From Thauera phenylacetica B4P (lineage in GTDB: Bacteria; Pseudomonadota; Gammaproteobacteria; Burkholderiales; Rhodocyclaceae): a DNA stretch of 41,209 nucleotides. The DNA lies in contig NZ_AMXF01000014.1 in NCBI RefSeq assembly GCF_000310225.1, forward strand, positions 1 to 41,209, given 5' to 3'. Under the pieces are notes generated by a model. It had not been told where the DNA came from. It worked only from the letters and a program-made list of their open reading frames with translations, and did no database searches. Each line of letters starts with the position of its first letter. Positions within the stretch are counted from its first letter, which is position 1. Below are positions 23,132 through 33,763 of the stretch, piece by piece. A program made the position numbers and the translations under genes.

Positions 23132-23482
23132 TCACTTGGCCTGCGGCAGCATTTCCTCGTAGGCGCGCACCGCTTCCGCGGCGTACATCAGGGCCGGGCC
23201 GCCGCCCATGTAGGTGCACACGCCCAGCGTCTCCATGACCTGCTCGCGGGTCGCGCCGAGGCGGATCAGCGCCTTGATGTGGAAGCCGATGCAGGCGTCG
23301 CAGCGCTGGGTGACCGCGATCGCGAGCGCGATGAGCTCCTTGTGCAGCTCGCTCAGCGCGCCGTCCTGCAGCGAGCTCTTGGCCATCGCGCCGAAGCCCT
23401 GCATGGTCTCGGGGATCTCCTTGCGCAGCGTGGAGAGGGCCTTGGAGACGTCGCCGATGAGCTGGACGTGGGACTTGGACAT
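23132..23482 (-). CDS. Carboxymuconolactone decarboxylase/AhpD-family protein
   Basis: 116 aa. The AhpD-like core CDACIGFH (Cys61, Cys64, His68) is complete, followed by the Gly-rich GVCTYMGGGPALMYA helix. Members with CxxC plus His usually have peroxidase or disulfide reductase activity rather than decarboxylase activity. AGGAG precedes the ATG. The 13-bp motif shared with the adaptor promoter (copy 2) lies immediately upstream of the ribosome binding site, so both genes may answer to one stress-type regulator. Family certain, substrate unknown. Confidence 0.9.
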   Translation of the reverse strand: MSKSHVQLIGDVSKALSTLRKEIPETMQGFGAMAKSSLQDGALSELHKELIALAIAVTQRCDACIGFHIKALIRLGATREQVMETLGVCTYMGGGPALMYAAEAVRAYEEMLPQAK

Positions 23483-23500
23483 GATGCGTTCTCCTATTTA

Positions 23501-23513
23501 AGAAAACGCTTAT
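23501..23513. promoter_or_regulatory. Shared 13-bp motif (copy 2)
   Basis: agaaaacgcttat, identical to 638-650, ending 5 bp before the AGGAG of the CMD-family gene. Here the flanks make TAAG-N6-CTTA fully palindromic. Confidence 0.35.
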
Positions 23514-23608
23514 CTTACTCCGCCGATGCGCTCGCGGCCATTGCATCGCAGCATCGAGCGCCCGATCCATCCCGCGCCGGCGCTCGAGCGCGCTGCGCGG
23601 CGAGCCGC

Positions 23609-24418
23609 TCAGGCGCCGTGGCGCTTGTCGCGCTCGATCAGCGCGTAGGCCGAGTGGTTGTGGATGGACTCGAAGTTCTCGGATTCGACCACGTAGGCGT
23701 CGATGCGCGGCTCGCGGTTGAGCTGGCCGGCGACGTCGCGCACCATGTCCTCGACGAACTTGGGGTTGTCGTAGGCGCGCTCGGTCACCCACTTCTCGTC
23801 GGGGCGCTTGAGCAGGCCGAAGACCTCGCACGAGGCCTGGGCTTCGACCATCTGCACCATCTCCTCGATCCACAGGTGGTCGTTGAGCACGGCGGTGACG
23901 GTGACATGCGAGCGCTGGTTGTGCGCGCCGTACTCCGAGATCTTCTTCGAGCACGGGCACAAACTGGTGACCGGCACGACCACCTTCATCGTGAACTCGT
24001 AGCTGCCGCCCTCGCGGATGCTGCCGATGAAGCACACCTCGTAGTCCATCAGGCTCTGCACGCCCGAGACCGGCGCCGTCTTGTTGATGAAGTACGGGAA
24101 GCTCATCTCGACGTGGCCGGTCTCCGCTTCGAGGCGCTCGACCATGGTGCGCAGCATGGGCTCGAAGTTTTCCACCGAGATCTCGCGCTCGCGACCGTTG
24201 AGGATCTCGATGAAGCGCGACATGTGCGTACCCTTGAAGTTGTGGGGCAGGCCGACGTACATGTTGAAGCTGGCCACCGTGTGCTGCACGCCGCCGCGCT
24301 TGTCGGCGACCTTGATGGGATGGCGGATCGACTTGATGCCGACCTTGTCGATCGCGATCCGGCGGCTGTCCGCGCTGCTCTGCACGTCGGGGATGGCGAT
24401 TGCGGTGGGGGCGTTCAT
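23609..24418 (-). CDS. folE2: GTP cyclohydrolase FolE2 (type IB)
   Basis: 269 aa from the ATG at 24418, with AGGGAAA upstream; the in-frame extension to 24529 lies in the promoter palindrome and is rejected. The catalytic and metal-binding segment TSLCPCSK (151-158) and the His-rich GAHNQRSH (about 166-173) mark the COG1469 family. It converts GTP to dihydroneopterin triphosphate for folate (or queuosine) synthesis. FolE2 is not strictly zinc-dependent and is often induced under zinc limitation; the palindrome upstream would suit such control. Confidence 0.96.
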   Translation of the reverse strand: MNAPTAIAIPDVQSSADSRRIAIDKVGIKSIRHPIKVADKRGGVQHTVASFNMYVGLPHNFKGTHMSRFIEILNGREREISVENFEPMLRTMVERLEAETGHVEMSFPYFINKTAPVSGVQSLMDYEVCFIGSIREGGSYEFTMKVVVPVTSLCPCSKKISEYGAHNQRSHVTVTAVLNDHLWIEEMVQMVEAQASCEVFGLLKRPDEKWVTERAYDNPKFVEDMVRDVAGQLNREPRIDAYVVESENFESIHNHSAYALIERDKRHGA

Positions 24419-24466
24419 GGGCGGATTTCCCTGCGGGTGGTCGGGGGATGGGCGTGCCGGAGCAGA

Positions 24467-24497
24467 CGGTAAAGTGCAATCGTGTTGCACTTTACCG
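24467..24497. promoter_or_regulatory. Perfect 31-bp palindromic operator upstream of folE2
   Basis: Arms CGGTAAAGTGCAA and TTGCACTTTACCG (13 bp each, no mismatch) around the 5-bp spacer TCGTG, 49 bp before the folE2 start. A TTGTCG at about 24514-24519 could be the -35, placing the palindrome over the -10. Zur is the natural candidate regulator, but the arms do not match the Zur consensus I know. Confidence 0.6.
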
Positions 24498-24532
24498 CCG
24501 ATCTTATCTTTCCCGACAAAATTGCTCAACCT

Positions 24533-26401
24533 TTAGCTGCGCTCCGGGGCTTCGGTCGCGCGCGCGATGCTGGCGAGGATGCCGGCCTGGTCGAGCCCGA
24601 CCGAGGCGAGCAGCTGCGCCTGGTCGCCGTGGTCGATGAAGCGGTCCGGAAGGCCTAGGCGCAGCACGCGCGGGCGCGCGGCGAGGCCATCGATCACGCG
24701 CGCGACCTCGGCGCCGGCGCCGCCGATCACCGCGTTCTCCTCGAGGGTCACGACGAGTTCGTGGCTGGCGGCGAGCTCGGCGACCAGCTCGGCGTCGAGC
24801 GGCTTGACGAAGCGCATGTTGGCCACGGTGGCGTCGAGCGTCTCGGCGACCTCGCGCGCGACCTGGAGCATGCTGCCGAAGGCGAGCAGGGCGACGCCGC
24901 GGCCGCGGCGCACGACCTCGCCCTTGCCGATCGGCAGCGCGCGCATCTGCGCCTGCGGGGTGGTGCCGTTGCCGCTGCCGCGCGGGTAGCGCACCGCGCT
25001 CGGCCCGGGGTGCTGCACGGCGGTGTAGAGCATCTGGCGGCACTCGTCCTCGTCGGTCGGCGCCATCACCACCAGGTTGGGGACGCAGGCGAGGAAGGAG
25101 AGGTCGAAGGCGCCGTGGTGGGTCGCGCCGTCGGCGCCCACCAGGCCGCCGCGGTCGATCGCGAAGACCACCGGCAGGTTCTGCAGCGCGACGTCGTGGA
25201 TGAGCTGGTCGTAGGCGCGCTGCAGGAAGGTCGAGTAGATCGCCACCACCGGCACGAAGCCCTCGCAGGCCAGGCCGGCGGCGAAGGTCACCGCATGCTG
25301 TTCGGCGATGCCGACGTCGAAGTAGCGCTCGGGGAATTCACGCGCGAAGCGCACCAGGCCGGAGCCCTCGCGCATCGCCGGGGTGATGCCGACGACGCGT
25401 GGGTCGACCTTGGCCATGTCGCACAGCCAGTCGCCGAACACCTGGGTGTAGGTGAGCTTGCCGCCGCCCTTGCCGGCCTGGATGCCGGCGGTGTGATCGA
25501 ACTTGGAGACGCCGTGGTAGAGCACCGGGTCGGCCTCGGCGAGCTTGTAGCCCTGGCCCTTGCGGGTGATCACGTGGAGGAACTGCGGCCCCTTGAGCTT
25601 GCGCAGGTTCTGCAGCGTGGGGATGAGCGCGTCGAGGTCGTGGCCGTCGATCGGGCCGTAGTAGTGGAAGCCGAACTCCTCGAACAGCGTCCCCGGGCCG
25701 ATCATGCCCTTGGCGTATTCCTCGACCTTGCGCGCGAGCTCGGCCACCGGCGGCGCCACGCCGAGCACTTTCTCGCCGACGCGGCGCGCGGTGTTGTAGG
25801 TCGAGCCCGACATCATGCGGGCGAGGATCTTGGTGAGCGCTCCGACCGGTGGCGAGATCGACATCTCGTTGTCGTTGAGGATCACCAGCAGGTTGAGGTT
25901 CTCCATGTCGCCGGCGTTGTTGAGCGCCTCGAAGGCCATGCCGGCCGACATCGCGCCGTCGCCGATCACCGCGATCGCGTGGCGGTCCTCGCCGCGCGCC
26001 CGCGCCGCCACCGCCATGCCGACCGCCGCCGAGATCGAGGTGGAGGAGTGTGCGGTGCCGAAGGTGTCGTACTCGCTCTCGCAGCGCCGCGGGAAGCCGG
26101 AGATGCCGCCGAAGTGGCGCAGCCCGGTCATCGCCTCGCGGCGCCCGGTGAGCACCTTGTGGCCGTAGGTCTGGTGGCCGACGTCCCACACGATGCGGTC
26201 GTGCGGCGTGTTGAAGACGTGGTGCAGCGCGATCGTCAGCTCGACGGTGCCGAGGTTGGAGGACAGGTGGCCGCCGGTCTTCGATACCGACTCGATCAGG
26301 AAGGCGCGCAGTTCAGAGGCGAGGGTGCCGAGTTCGCGGCGATCGAGTGCACGCACGTCCGCGGGGCAGCCGATGCGTTCCAGGTTCGGGTAGGGGGCCA
26401 T
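24533..26401 (-). CDS. dxs: 1-deoxy-D-xylulose-5-phosphate synthase
   Basis: 622 aa, usual length. The thiamine-diphosphate motif GDGAMSAG...NDN (147-178) is intact, as are VGHQTYGHK (about 75-83) and, in the pyrimidine domain, [19 protein letters not shown]. It condenses pyruvate and glyceraldehyde 3-phosphate, the first step of the MEP isoprenoid pathway, and also feeds thiamine and pyridoxal synthesis. Last gene of the xseB-ispA-dxs operon, 48 bp after ispA. Confidence 0.98.
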   Translation of the reverse strand: MAPYPNLERIGCPADVRALDRRELGTLASELRAFLIESVSKTGGHLSSNLGTVELTIALHHVFNTPHDRIVWDVGHQTYGHKVLTGRREAMTGLRHFGGISGFPRRCESEYDTFGTAHSSTSISAAVGMAVAARARGEDRHAIAVIGDGAMSAGMAFEALNNAGDMENLNLLVILNDNEMSISPPVGALTKILARMMSGSTYNTARRVGEKVLGVAPPVAELARKVEEYAKGMIGPGTLFEEFGFHYYGPIDGHDLDALIPTLQNLRKLKGPQFLHVITRKGQGYKLAEADPVLYHGVSKFDHTAGIQAGKGGGKLTYTQVFGDWLCDMAKVDPRVVGITPAMREGSGLVRFAREFPERYFDVGIAEQHAVTFAAGLACEGFVPVVAIYSTFLQRAYDQLIHDVALQNLPVVFAIDRGGLVGADGATHHGAFDLSFLACVPNLVVMAPTDEDECRQMLYTAVQHPGPSAVRYPRGSGNGTTPQAQMRALPIGKGEVVRRGRGVALLAFGSMLQVAREVAETLDATVANMRFVKPLDAELVAELAASHELVVTLEENAVIGGAGAEVARVIDGLAARPRVLRLGLPDRFIDHGDQAQLLASVGLDQAGILASIARATEAPERS

Positions 26402-26449
26402 GGGGGATCCGGCTTTTGGGTTGTTCTTGGGGGCCGTCGTCGGGCGCGA

Positions 26450-27358
26450 TCAGAAGGCGCGATGCACGATGTAGTCGGCGAGCTGCTCCAGGCGCAGCGC
26501 ACGCGCTCCGAAGGGGCGCAGGCTGGCGCGGGCGTCGTCGAGCATCTCTTCGGCGAGACGGCGCGCGTCGACGAGGCCGAGCAGGCTCACGTAGGTCGGC
26601 TTGTCGTTGTCGGCGTCCTTGCCGGCGGTCTTGCCCAGCGTGGCGGTGTCGGCCTCGGCGTCGAGGAGGTCGTCCACCACCTGGAAGAGCAGGCCGACGA
26701 CCTTGGCGTAGTGGTCGAGGCGCTCGAGCTCGTCGGCAGCCAGGGCGCCGCCGGCGCGCGCACCGAGCAGCACCGCGGCGCGGATCAGCGCGCCGGTCTT
26801 GTGGATGTGCATGAACTCGAGCTCTTCGCGCCCGAGCCGCTTACCCACCGCGGCGAGGTCGATCGCCTGGCCGCCAGCCATGCCGCGCGAGCCGGAGGCG
26901 ACGGCGAGCTGGTTCAGCATCGCGAGCTGGTTCGCCGGGTCGGCGCCGAGCGGACGCTCAGCGAGCACCTGGAAGGCCAGCGTCTGCAGCGCGTCGCCGG
27001 CGAGCAGGGCGGTGGCCTCGTCGAACTCCACATGCACGGTGGGTTTGCCGCGGCGCAGCACGTCATCGTCCATGCACGGCAGGTCGTCGTGCACCAGCGA
27101 ATAGGCGTGGATGAGCTCGACCGCGCACGCGATGCGGTCGAGGTCCTCGGCCGCGGCGCCGGCGAGCGCGCCGGCCGCATGCGCGAGCAGCGGGCGCACG
27201 CGCTTGCCGCCATCGAGCACCGCGTAGCGCATCGCCTCGTGCAGGCGCTGCGGCGCCACCGCGGGGTCGGGCAGCACGCCGGCGAGCGCGACCTCGGTGC
27301 GCTGCTGGATCTGCGCCGTCCAGTCGGAGAAGGAGGGGAGCTTGCTGTCTGCGTTCAT
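26450..27358 (-). CDS. ispA: (2E,6E)-farnesyl diphosphate synthase
   Basis: 302 aa from the ATG at 27358, overlapping the xseB stop by ATGA. First Asp-rich motif DDLPCMD (91-97) and second DDLLD (229-233) bind Mg-diphosphate; GGKRVRP (50-56) is the conserved basic motif. It makes farnesyl diphosphate from isopentenyl and dimethylallyl diphosphate. Coupling with dxs places entry and chain elongation of isoprenoid synthesis in one transcript. Confidence 0.97.
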   Translation of the reverse strand: MNADSKLPSFSDWTAQIQQRTEVALAGVLPDPAVAPQRLHEAMRYAVLDGGKRVRPLLAHAAGALAGAAAEDLDRIACAVELIHAYSLVHDDLPCMDDDVLRRGKPTVHVEFDEATALLAGDALQTLAFQVLAERPLGADPANQLAMLNQLAVASGSRGMAGGQAIDLAAVGKRLGREELEFMHIHKTGALIRAAVLLGARAGGALAADELERLDHYAKVVGLLFQVVDDLLDAEADTATLGKTAGKDADNDKPTYVSLLGLVDARRLAEEMLDDARASLRPFGARALRLEQLADYIVHRAF

Positions 27359-27609
27359 GCGCCTGCCTCGTCGCCGTTGCGGCTCGAATCGGTCGGGAAA
27401 TCGGTGAGCGTGTCGCCTTCGAGCATGCGCACGCGCTGCTCGGCGTCGCCGAGCGTGGTCTGGCAGTGGCGCAGCAGGCCGACGCCGCGCTGGTAGCGTG
27501 CGAGTGCATCCTCGAGCGGCAGGTTGCCGGATTCCATTTCCTGGACGATCGCCTCGAGCTCGGAGACCGCCGCTTCGAACGACTTGGGGGAGGATGCCGA
27601 CTTTGGCAT
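27355..27609 (-). CDS. xseB: Exodeoxyribonuclease VII small subunit
   Basis: 84 aa, the usual size, two helices (FEAAVSELEAIVQEMESGNL and LEDALARYQRGVGLLRHCQT) that form the coiled coil wrapping XseA. First gene of the operon and ATGA-coupled to ispA, the common proteobacterial order. XseA is not in the window. Confidence 0.96.
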   Translation of the reverse strand: MPKSASSPKSFEAAVSELEAIVQEMESGNLPLEDALARYQRGVGLLRHCQTTLGDAEQRVRMLEGDTLTDFPTDSSRNGDEAGA

Positions 27610-27735
27610 GGATCAATATCTGGCGCGGCAAAAGCGGGAAAATAACCGAAGGCGGGTATGGCGGTCAAACAGGGGGTGCCTTACACTAAACCCTTTATTT
27701 TTCCGGATTTCTTGTCCGCAAGAGGAGGTTCGGGG

Positions 27736-28842
27736 ATGTCCGACATCGCTTCCAAGGCTCAACTGGCCCAGGCTGCCTCCCAGCTGCCTGTCTCGTGGTA
27801 CTTCGACCAGAAGGTTTTCGAACTGGAGAAAAAGCTCCTCTTCGATGCCGGGCCGGGGTACGTCGGCCATGAGCTGATGGTTCCCGAGGTCGGCAACTAC
27901 CGCTCGCTCGAGTGGCTGGATCATTCCAAACTGCTGTTCCGCACCGAGGCCGGCGTTCACCAGATGTCCAACGTCTGCCGCCATCGCCAGGCGATCATGC
28001 TGCAGGGCAGCGGCACGACCAAGCTCGTGGTCTGTCCGGTGCACCGCTGGACCTACGACCGCCAGGGCAATTTGCTCGGTGCGCCGCACTTCCCCGAAAA
28101 GCCTTGCCTCGGTCTCAAGCGCGACGAGCTCGAGCGCTGGAATGGCCTGCTGTTCAAGGGGCCGCGCTCGGCCGGCGCCGACCTCGCCGGCATGCAGGTG
28201 GCGGGCGAGCTCGACTTCTCGGGCTACAAGCTCGACAAGGTCGAGATCCATCACTGCAACTACAACTGGAAGACCTTCATCGAGGTCTATCTGGAGGACT
28301 ACCACGTCGTGCCTTTCCACCCCGGATTGGGCAACTTCGTGACCTGCAAGGATCTGAGCTGGCAGTTCGGCGACTGGTACTCGGTGCAGAAGGTGGGCAT
28401 CACCTCGCTCGCCAAGCCGGGTTCCGAGACCTACGCCAAGTGGCACAAGGCGGTGCTCGACTACTACGGCGAGAAGAAGCCCACGCACGGCGCGATCTGG
28501 CTCACCTACTACCCGAACGTGATGGTCGAGTGGTACCCGCACGTGCTGGTGGTGAGCACGCTGATCCCGACCGACGTCGACAAGACGACCAACGTGGTGG
28601 AGTTCTACTACCCCGAGGACATCGTCGAGTTCGAGCGCGAGTTCGTCGACGCCGAGCAGGCCGCCTACATGGAGACCGCGATCGAGGACGACGAGATCGG
28701 CGAGCGCATGGACCGCGGGCGCCGGGCGCTGATGAAGGAAGGGCGCAACGAGGTCGGCCCCTATCAGTCGCCCTTCGAGGACGGCATGCAGCACTTCCAC
28801 GAGTTCTACCGCCGCATCATGGAGCCGCACATCGGCGGATGA
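27736..28842 (+). CDS. Rieske non-haem iron oxygenase, alpha subunit
   Basis: 368 aa from the ATG at 27736 with AGAGGAGG upstream; the ATG at 27658 is too far out. Rieske [2Fe-2S] ligands Cys81-x-His83 and Cys100-x-x-His103 (CRHR, CPVHRW). Mononuclear iron site NWKTFIEVYLEDYHVVPFH with Asp188, His190 and His195. The family hydroxylates or demethylates aromatic or quaternary ammonium substrates with electrons from a separate reductase; none is adjacent. Single gene, divergent from xseB. Substrate not inferable. Confidence 0.9.
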   Translation: MSDIASKAQLAQAASQLPVSWYFDQKVFELEKKLLFDAGPGYVGHELMVPEVGNYRSLEWLDHSKLLFRTEAGVHQMSNVCRHRQAIMLQGSGTTKLVVCPVHRWTYDRQGNLLGAPHFPEKPCLGLKRDELERWNGLLFKGPRSAGADLAGMQVAGELDFSGYKLDKVEIHHCNYNWKTFIEVYLEDYHVVPFHPGLGNFVTCKDLSWQFGDWYSVQKVGITSLAKPGSETYAKWHKAVLDYYGEKKPTHGAIWLTYYPNVMVEWYPHVLVVSTLIPTDVDKTTNVVEFYYPEDIVEFEREFVDAEQAAYMETAIEDDEIGERMDRGRRALMKEGRNEVGPYQSPFEDGMQHFHEFYRRIMEPHIGG

Positions 28843-28856
28843 GGCGAAGCGCCGCG

Positions 28857-28930
28857 TTCGCGCCTTCCTGCGCTCCTGCAGAACCGCTTGCGTCCGGGGT
28901 GGGATGCAGGAGCGGCGGAAGCCGCGCAGC
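28857..28930. repeat. Inverted pair of REP-like elements
   Basis: 28857-28885 read leftwards gives GGTTCTGCAGGAGCGC...GGCGCGAA, matching the REP family at 34836 and 38298. 28904-28930 is a more diverged copy in the opposite orientation (ATGCAGGAGCGGCGGAAGCC). The two could fold into one REPIN-like hairpin between the convergent Rieske and ispH genes. Confidence 0.5.
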
Positions 28931-28956
28931 GGGCCGGCGCGCGGTGAGCGCGCGTC

Positions 28957-29895
28957 TCAGCGCGCGTCCTGCAGCTCCTTCGGCAGCGCGAAGGTCACGC
29001 GCTCGGGTACGCCGTCGAGGTTGCGCACCGACGCTCCGCTCAGCGCTTCCAGGCGGGCGATCACCTCGGCCACCAGCACCTCGGGCGCCGAGGCCCCCGC
29101 GGTGACGCCGATGCGGCGCTTGCCCTCGATCCAGGCGGGGTCGATGCCGGCGGCGTTGTCGATCAGGTAGGCCGGCACGCCGCGCAGCGCCGCGACCTCG
29201 CGCAGGCGGTTGGAGTTGGAGCTGTTCTTCGAGCCGACCACGAACACCACGTCGGCGTGCGGGGTCATGAACTTCACCGCGTCCTGGCGGTTCTGCGTGG
29301 CGTAGCAGATGTCGTCCTTCTTCGGCCCGACGATCCTCGGAAAGCGCGCGCGCAGGGCGTCGACGATCGCCGCCGCGTCATCCACCGACAGCGTGGTCTG
29401 GGTCACGTAGGCGAGCTGATCGGCGTCGGCCACCTGCAGCCCGGCGACGTCGGCCGGGGTCTCGACCAGATGGATGCCGCCTTCGACCTGGCCCATCGTG
29501 CCCTCGACCTCGGGGTGGCCCTTGTGGCCGATCATGACGATCTCGCGGCCTTGGTCGCGCATGCGCGCCACCTCCACATGGACCTTGGTCACCAGCGGGC
29601 AGGTGGCGTCGAACACGCGCAGGCCGCGGCGCTCGGCCTCCTCGCGCACCGCGAGCGAGACGCCATGGGCGGAGAAGATCACCGTGTTGCCCGTGGGCAC
29701 CTCGTCGAGCTCGTCGACGAAGATCGCGCCCTTGGCGCGCAGGTCGTCCACCACGAACTTGTTGTGCACAACCTCGTGGCGCACGTAGATCGGGGCGCCG
29801 TAGCGCTTCAGGGCGCGCTCGACGATCTCGATCGCGCGCTCGACGCCGGCGCAGAAGCCGCGCGGGTTGGCGAGGAGGATTTCGGTGTCGTTCAT
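28957..29895 (-). CDS. ispH: 4-hydroxy-3-methylbut-2-enyl diphosphate reductase
   Basis: 312 aa. The three cluster ligands are in place: Cys15 ([11 protein letters not shown]), Cys99 ([11 protein letters not shown]) and Cys197 ([11 protein letters not shown]); Glu and His substrate residues lie in VRHEVVHN and [11 protein letters not shown]. It carries a [4Fe-4S] cluster and makes IPP and DMAPP, the last step of the MEP pathway started by dxs upstream in the window. It follows slpA by 32 bp, as in many proteobacteria. Confidence 0.98.
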   Translation of the reverse strand: MNDTEILLANPRGFCAGVERAIEIVERALKRYGAPIYVRHEVVHNKFVVDDLRAKGAIFVDELDEVPTGNTVIFSAHGVSLAVREEAERRGLRVFDATCPLVTKVHVEVARMRDQGREIVMIGHKGHPEVEGTMGQVEGGIHLVETPADVAGLQVADADQLAYVTQTTLSVDDAAAIVDALRARFPRIVGPKKDDICYATQNRQDAVKFMTPHADVVFVVGSKNSSNSNRLREVAALRGVPAYLIDNAAGIDPAWIEGKRRIGVTAGASAPEVLVAEVIARLEALSGASVRNLDGVPERVTFALPKELQDAR

Positions 29896-29927
29896 CTTTT
29901 GTCTCTGTGGGGTATTGCAGGCGGCGC

Positions 29928-30356
29928 TCAGGAGATCCCGATCACCTGTACCTCGAAGCGGATCGCCTTGCCCGCCAGCGGGTGGTTGAAGTCGATCAGC
30001 GCCGACTCGGCGTCGATCTCGCGCACCAGGCCGGAGTAGCGCGAGCCGTCGGGGGCGGTGAACTCCATGATGCTCATGGCTTCGATCTCTTCTTCGGGCA
30101 TGTGTTCGCGCTTCACGCGCTCGACGAGTTCGTCGCGATAGGGACCGAAGGCCTCGTCGGCGGCGAGCTCGAAGATGTGATGGGTGCCCGGCATCAGGCC
30201 GATCAGCAGGCGCTCCATGGCGGGCAGCATCTCGCCCGCGCCGAGCTGCAGCGTGGCGGGGGTGGCGTTGAAGGTGCTGATCAGCGGCTGGCCGCTCGGC
30301 AGCGAGATGCGGTAGTGCAGGGTGACGAGGCTGTTGGCCTGGATCGCTTCGCTCAA
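29928..30356 (-). CDS. slpA: FKBP-type peptidyl-prolyl isomerase, SlpA/FkpB type
   Basis: 142 aa if translation starts at the TTG at 30356, which overlaps the lspA stop (TTGA). No ATG fits: the nearest in-frame one (30413) is deep inside lspA. FKBP core with an inserted IF domain ([20 protein letters not shown]) and the usual [11 protein letters not shown] start and VDFNHPLAG-like end ([10 protein letters not shown]). Acts as prolyl isomerase and chaperone in the cytoplasm. Gene order ileS-lspA-slpA-ispH is conserved. Confidence 0.92.
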   Translation of the reverse strand: MSEAIQANSLVTLHYRISLPSGQPLISTFNATPATLQLGAGEMLPAMERLLIGLMPGTHHIFELAADEAFGPYRDELVERVKREHMPEEEIEAMSIMEFTAPDGSRYSGLVREIDAESALIDFNHPLAGKAIRFEVQVIGIS

Positions 30357-30889
30357 GATGGTGCTCCCGGTCGGGGCGGATCGCTGGCGGCGGGCCCGAA
30401 GAGCTGGCCCCACAGCATCATGACGACGCCCACGGTGATGGCCGAGTCGGCCAGGTTGAACGCCGGCCAGCTCCAGCCGGCGTAGTGGAAGTGCAGGAAA
30501 TCGACCACCGCGCCGTGCACGAGGCGGTCATAGACGTTGCCGAGCGCGCCGCCGATGATCAGCGCGAAGGCCGCCGGCAGCAGCTTCTCGTGGCGGTGGT
30601 GGTGCATCAGCGCCAGCAGCCAGGCGCTGATCCCGAGCGCCAGCACGGTGAAGAACCAGCGCTGCCAGCCGCCATGCTCGGCGAGAAAGCTGAAGGCCGC
30701 GCCGGTGTTGAAGACCAGCACCAGGTCGAAGAAACCCGTCACCGGGATCACCTCGCCGCGGTACAGGTTCGCCAGCACGAGCTGCTTGGTGACCTGGTCG
30801 AGCACGCCGACCACCACCGCGAGGATCAGCCAGGGCAGCATCAGCGCAAGCGCACTGCGCGCGTGGGGTGTCGGGTGGGGCGTCGTCAT
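30353..30889 (-). CDS. lspA: Lipoprotein signal peptidase
   Basis: 178 aa from the ATG at 30889; an alternative ATG at 30910 overlaps the ileS stop and would add seven residues. Four membrane segments. Catalytic aspartates lie in GNVYDRL and FNLADSAI, with the conserved [10 protein letters not shown] and [10 protein letters not shown]. It cleaves the signal peptide of diacylglyceryl-modified prolipoproteins in the inner membrane (signal peptidase II). Confidence 0.96.
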   Translation of the reverse strand: MTTPHPTPHARSALALMLPWLILAVVVGVLDQVTKQLVLANLYRGEVIPVTGFFDLVLVFNTGAAFSFLAEHGGWQRWFFTVLALGISAWLLALMHHHRHEKLLPAAFALIIGGALGNVYDRLVHGAVVDFLHFHYAGWSWPAFNLADSAITVGVVMMLWGQLFGPAASDPPRPGAPS

Positions 30890-30902
30890 CGTGCGGGCGG
30901 CC

Positions 30903-33719
30903 TCAGGCATGGGCGCGCGCTTCGCCGTCGCCGAACAGGTTGCTCGCGCAGCGTCCGCACAGCGTGGGATGCTCGGCTTTGCTGCCGACCGTCTCGACGT
31001 AGTGCCAGCAGCGCTCGCACTTCTGTGCCGCGCTCGGGCTGGCGACGATGCGCTCGTCCTCGGCGCGGGCGACCTCGGACAGCGTGGCTGCCGAGGTCAT
31101 GGTGACGAAGCGCAGGTCCTCGCCCAGGCTCGCCATGGCGGCGAACTTGTCGGCGGTGAGCGCGAGCTCGAGCTCGGCCTGCAGCGAGGCGCCGACCTTG
31201 CCTTCGGTGCGCAGCGCCTCGATCACCTTCAGGCCCTCGGCGCGCACGGCGCGGATCGTCTCCCAGCGCGCGATCAGGCCGGCCTCGCCCTCCTGCGCCG
31301 GCAGGGTGTGGAAGGTGTGCAGCATCACGCTGTCGGGCTCCTCGCCGGTCTTGGCCGGGTTGAGGATGGCCCAGGCCTCCTCGGCGGTGAAGGACAGGAT
31401 CGGCGCCATCAGCTTCAACAGCGTCTGCGTGATGTGCCACAGCGCGGTCTGCGCGGCGCGGCGCGGCAGGCTGCCTTCGGCGGTGGTGTACAGGCGGTCC
31501 TTGAGGATGTCGAGGTAGAAGGCGCCCAAATCCTCCGCGCAGAACACCTGCAGCGCCTGCACGATGCGGTGGAACTCCATCTTCGCGTAGTCGGCCTCGG
31601 CCTGCTGCGCCAGCTGGCGGGTGAAGGCGAGCGCGTAGCGGTCGAGGTCCAGCCACTGCTCGAGCGGCACGGCGTCCCTGGCGATGTCGAAGTCGGCGGT
31701 GTTGGCGAGCAGGAAGCGCAGGGTGTTGCGCACGCGGCGATAGACCTCGACCACGCGGTCGAGGATCTCCTTGGAGATCGATAGCTCGCCGGAATAGTCG
31801 GTCGATGCCACCCACAGGCGCAGGATCTCGGCGCCGAGCTTGCCGGTGACCTCCTGCGGCACGACCACGTTGCCGAGCGACTTGCTCATCTTGCGCCCGG
31901 CGCCGTCCACCGCGAAGCCGTGGGTGAGCAGGCTGCGGTAGGGGGCGTGGCCGTCGATCGCGCAGCCGGTGAGCAGCGAGGAGTGGAACCAGCCGCGATG
32001 CTGGTCCGAGCCTTCCAGGTACATGTCGGCGCGCGGGCCTTCGGGGTGGCCGTCGTTGTGCGAGCCGCGCAGCACGTGCTTGTGGGTGGTGCCGGAGTCG
32101 AACCAGACGTCGAGCGTGTCGCTGATCTTCTCAAAATGGGCGGCCTCGGCGCCGAGCAGCTCGGCAGCGTCGAGCTTGAACCAGGCTTCGATGCCTTCCT
32201 TCTCCACGCGCAGCGCAACCTCTTCCATCAGCTCAACCGTGCGCGGATGCAGCTCGCCGGTCTCCTTGTGCAGGAAGAAGGGGATCGGCACGCCCCAGTT
32301 GCGCTGGCGCGAGATGCACCAGTCGGGGCGATTGGCGATCATCGCGTGCAGGCGCGCCTGGCCCCAGCCCGGGTAGAACTTCGTCGCCTCGACCGCGCGC
32401 AAAGCGCGCTCGCGCAGCGTCGAGCCGTCGGCGGCGTCGCGGTCCATGCCGACGAACCACTGCGCGGTGGCGCGGTAGACCAGCGGGGTCTTGTGGCGCC
32501 AGCAGTGCATGTAGCTGTGGGTGATCTTGCCGTGCGAGAGCAGGGCGCCGACCTCGGCGAGCTTGTCGACGATGACCGGGTTGGCCTTCCAGATGTTCAT
32601 GCCGCCGAAGAAGGGCAGGTCGGGTACGTACTCGCCGCCGCCCATGACCAGCGACAGGATCTCCTCGTTGCTGCGGCCGTAGGCGCGCCAAGAGTTGAAG
32701 TCATCGACGCCGTGGGCCGGCGACGAGTGCACGATGCCGGTGCCGGCGTCGATGCCGACGTATTCGGCCAGATACACCGGCGAGACGCGATCGAAGAAGG
32801 GGTGGCGAAACTCGATGAGCTCGAGCGCCGCACCCTTGGCGGTGGCAACGATCGTGCCCTCGAGCTGGTAGCGCTGCAGGGCTGATTCGACGAGCTCTTT
32901 CGCGAGCACCAGCAGGCGATCGCCAACATCCACCAGCGCGTAGTCGAACTCGGGGTGGGCGTTGAGCGCCTGGTTGGCCGGGATGGTCCACGGGGTGGTG
33001 GTCCAGATCACCGCGGCGGCGGGCTTGTCGAGCTTCGCCAGGCCGAAGGCGGCGGCGAGCTTGCCAGCATGTTCAGCGGAGACCGGGAAGGCGACGTCGA
33101 TCGTCGGCGACGGCTTGTCGGCGTACTCGACCTCGGCCTCGGCGAGCGCCGAGCCGCAGTCGAAGCACCAGTTCACCGGCTTCAGGCCCTTGAACACGTA
33201 GCCGTTCTTCGTCATCTCGGCGAGCGCGCGGATCTCGTTCGCCTCGTTGGCGAAGTCCATCGTGCGGTAGGGATTGTCCCAGTCGCCGAGCACGCCGAGG
33301 CGGATGAAGTCGGCCTTCTGGATCTCGATCTGCTCGGCGGCGTAGGCGCGGCACAGCTCGCGCACCTTGTCGGCGGGCAGGTTCTTGCCGTGGGTGACCT
33401 CGACCTTGTGCTCGATCGGCAGGCCGTGGCAGTCCCAGCCCGGCACGTAGGGCGCATCGAAGCCGGCGAGCGTCTTCGAGCGCACGATGATGTCCTTGAG
33501 GATCTTGTTGAGCGCGTGGCCGATGTGCAGGCTGCCGTTGGCGTAGGGCGGGCCGTCGTGGAGCACGAACTTGGGCCGGCCGGCGCTGGCCTTGCGGATG
33601 CGCTGGTAGAGCTTCTTCTGCTGCCAGTCGGCGATCCAGTTAGGCTCGCGCTTGGGCAGGTCGCCGCGCATCGGGAAGGGGGTGTCGGGCAGGTTGAGCG
33701 TCTTGCGGTAGTCGGCCAT
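30903..33719 (-). CDS. ileS: Isoleucyl-tRNA synthetase
   Basis: 938 aa. Class I signatures: HIGH in [11 protein letters not shown] (about 62-72) and KMSKS in [10 protein letters not shown] (about 610). An editing domain lies between them (with [12 protein letters not shown]), and the C-terminus has a zinc site [12 protein letters not shown]...CGRCASN. Normal bacterial length. First of the ileS-lspA-slpA-ispH series, 44 bp after ribF. Confidence 0.98.
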   Translation of the reverse strand: MADYRKTLNLPDTPFPMRGDLPKREPNWIADWQQKKLYQRIRKASAGRPKFVLHDGPPYANGSLHIGHALNKILKDIIVRSKTLAGFDAPYVPGWDCHGLPIEHKVEVTHGKNLPADKVRELCRAYAAEQIEIQKADFIRLGVLGDWDNPYRTMDFANEANEIRALAEMTKNGYVFKGLKPVNWCFDCGSALAEAEVEYADKPSPTIDVAFPVSAEHAGKLAAAFGLAKLDKPAAAVIWTTTPWTIPANQALNAHPEFDYALVDVGDRLLVLAKELVESALQRYQLEGTIVATAKGAALELIEFRHPFFDRVSPVYLAEYVGIDAGTGIVHSSPAHGVDDFNSWRAYGRSNEEILSLVMGGGEYVPDLPFFGGMNIWKANPVIVDKLAEVGALLSHGKITHSYMHCWRHKTPLVYRATAQWFVGMDRDAADGSTLRERALRAVEATKFYPGWGQARLHAMIANRPDWCISRQRNWGVPIPFFLHKETGELHPRTVELMEEVALRVEKEGIEAWFKLDAAELLGAEAAHFEKISDTLDVWFDSGTTHKHVLRGSHNDGHPEGPRADMYLEGSDQHRGWFHSSLLTGCAIDGHAPYRSLLTHGFAVDGAGRKMSKSLGNVVVPQEVTGKLGAEILRLWVASTDYSGELSISKEILDRVVEVYRRVRNTLRFLLANTADFDIARDAVPLEQWLDLDRYALAFTRQLAQQAEADYAKMEFHRIVQALQVFCAEDLGAFYLDILKDRLYTTAEGSLPRRAAQTALWHITQTLLKLMAPILSFTAEEAWAILNPAKTGEEPDSVMLHTFHTLPAQEGEAGLIARWETIRAVRAEGLKVIEALRTEGKVGASLQAELELALTADKFAAMASLGEDLRFVTMTSAATLSEVARAEDERIVASPSAAQKCERCWHYVETVGSKAEHPTLCGRCASNLFGDGEARAHA

Positions 33720-33763
33720 GGCGGAGTCGGAAGTCGGTGGGATCGTCGGGGTTCGTCGGGCCT

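Noticed and set aside
24419-24529. N-terminal extension of FolE2
   Set aside because: It would translate the palindromic operator; FolE2 proteins normally start near the MNAPTAIA position.
24761-27496. A 911-codon rightward frame opposite dxs and ispA, and similar long frames opposite the primase (6462-8696, leftward) and opposite the polyvalent gene (19105-20376 rightward)
   Set aside because: Antisense frames stay open because codon third positions are nearly all G or C; the products are low-complexity Arg/Ala/Val/His-rich and lack ribosome binding sites, while the opposite strand encodes recognisable proteins.
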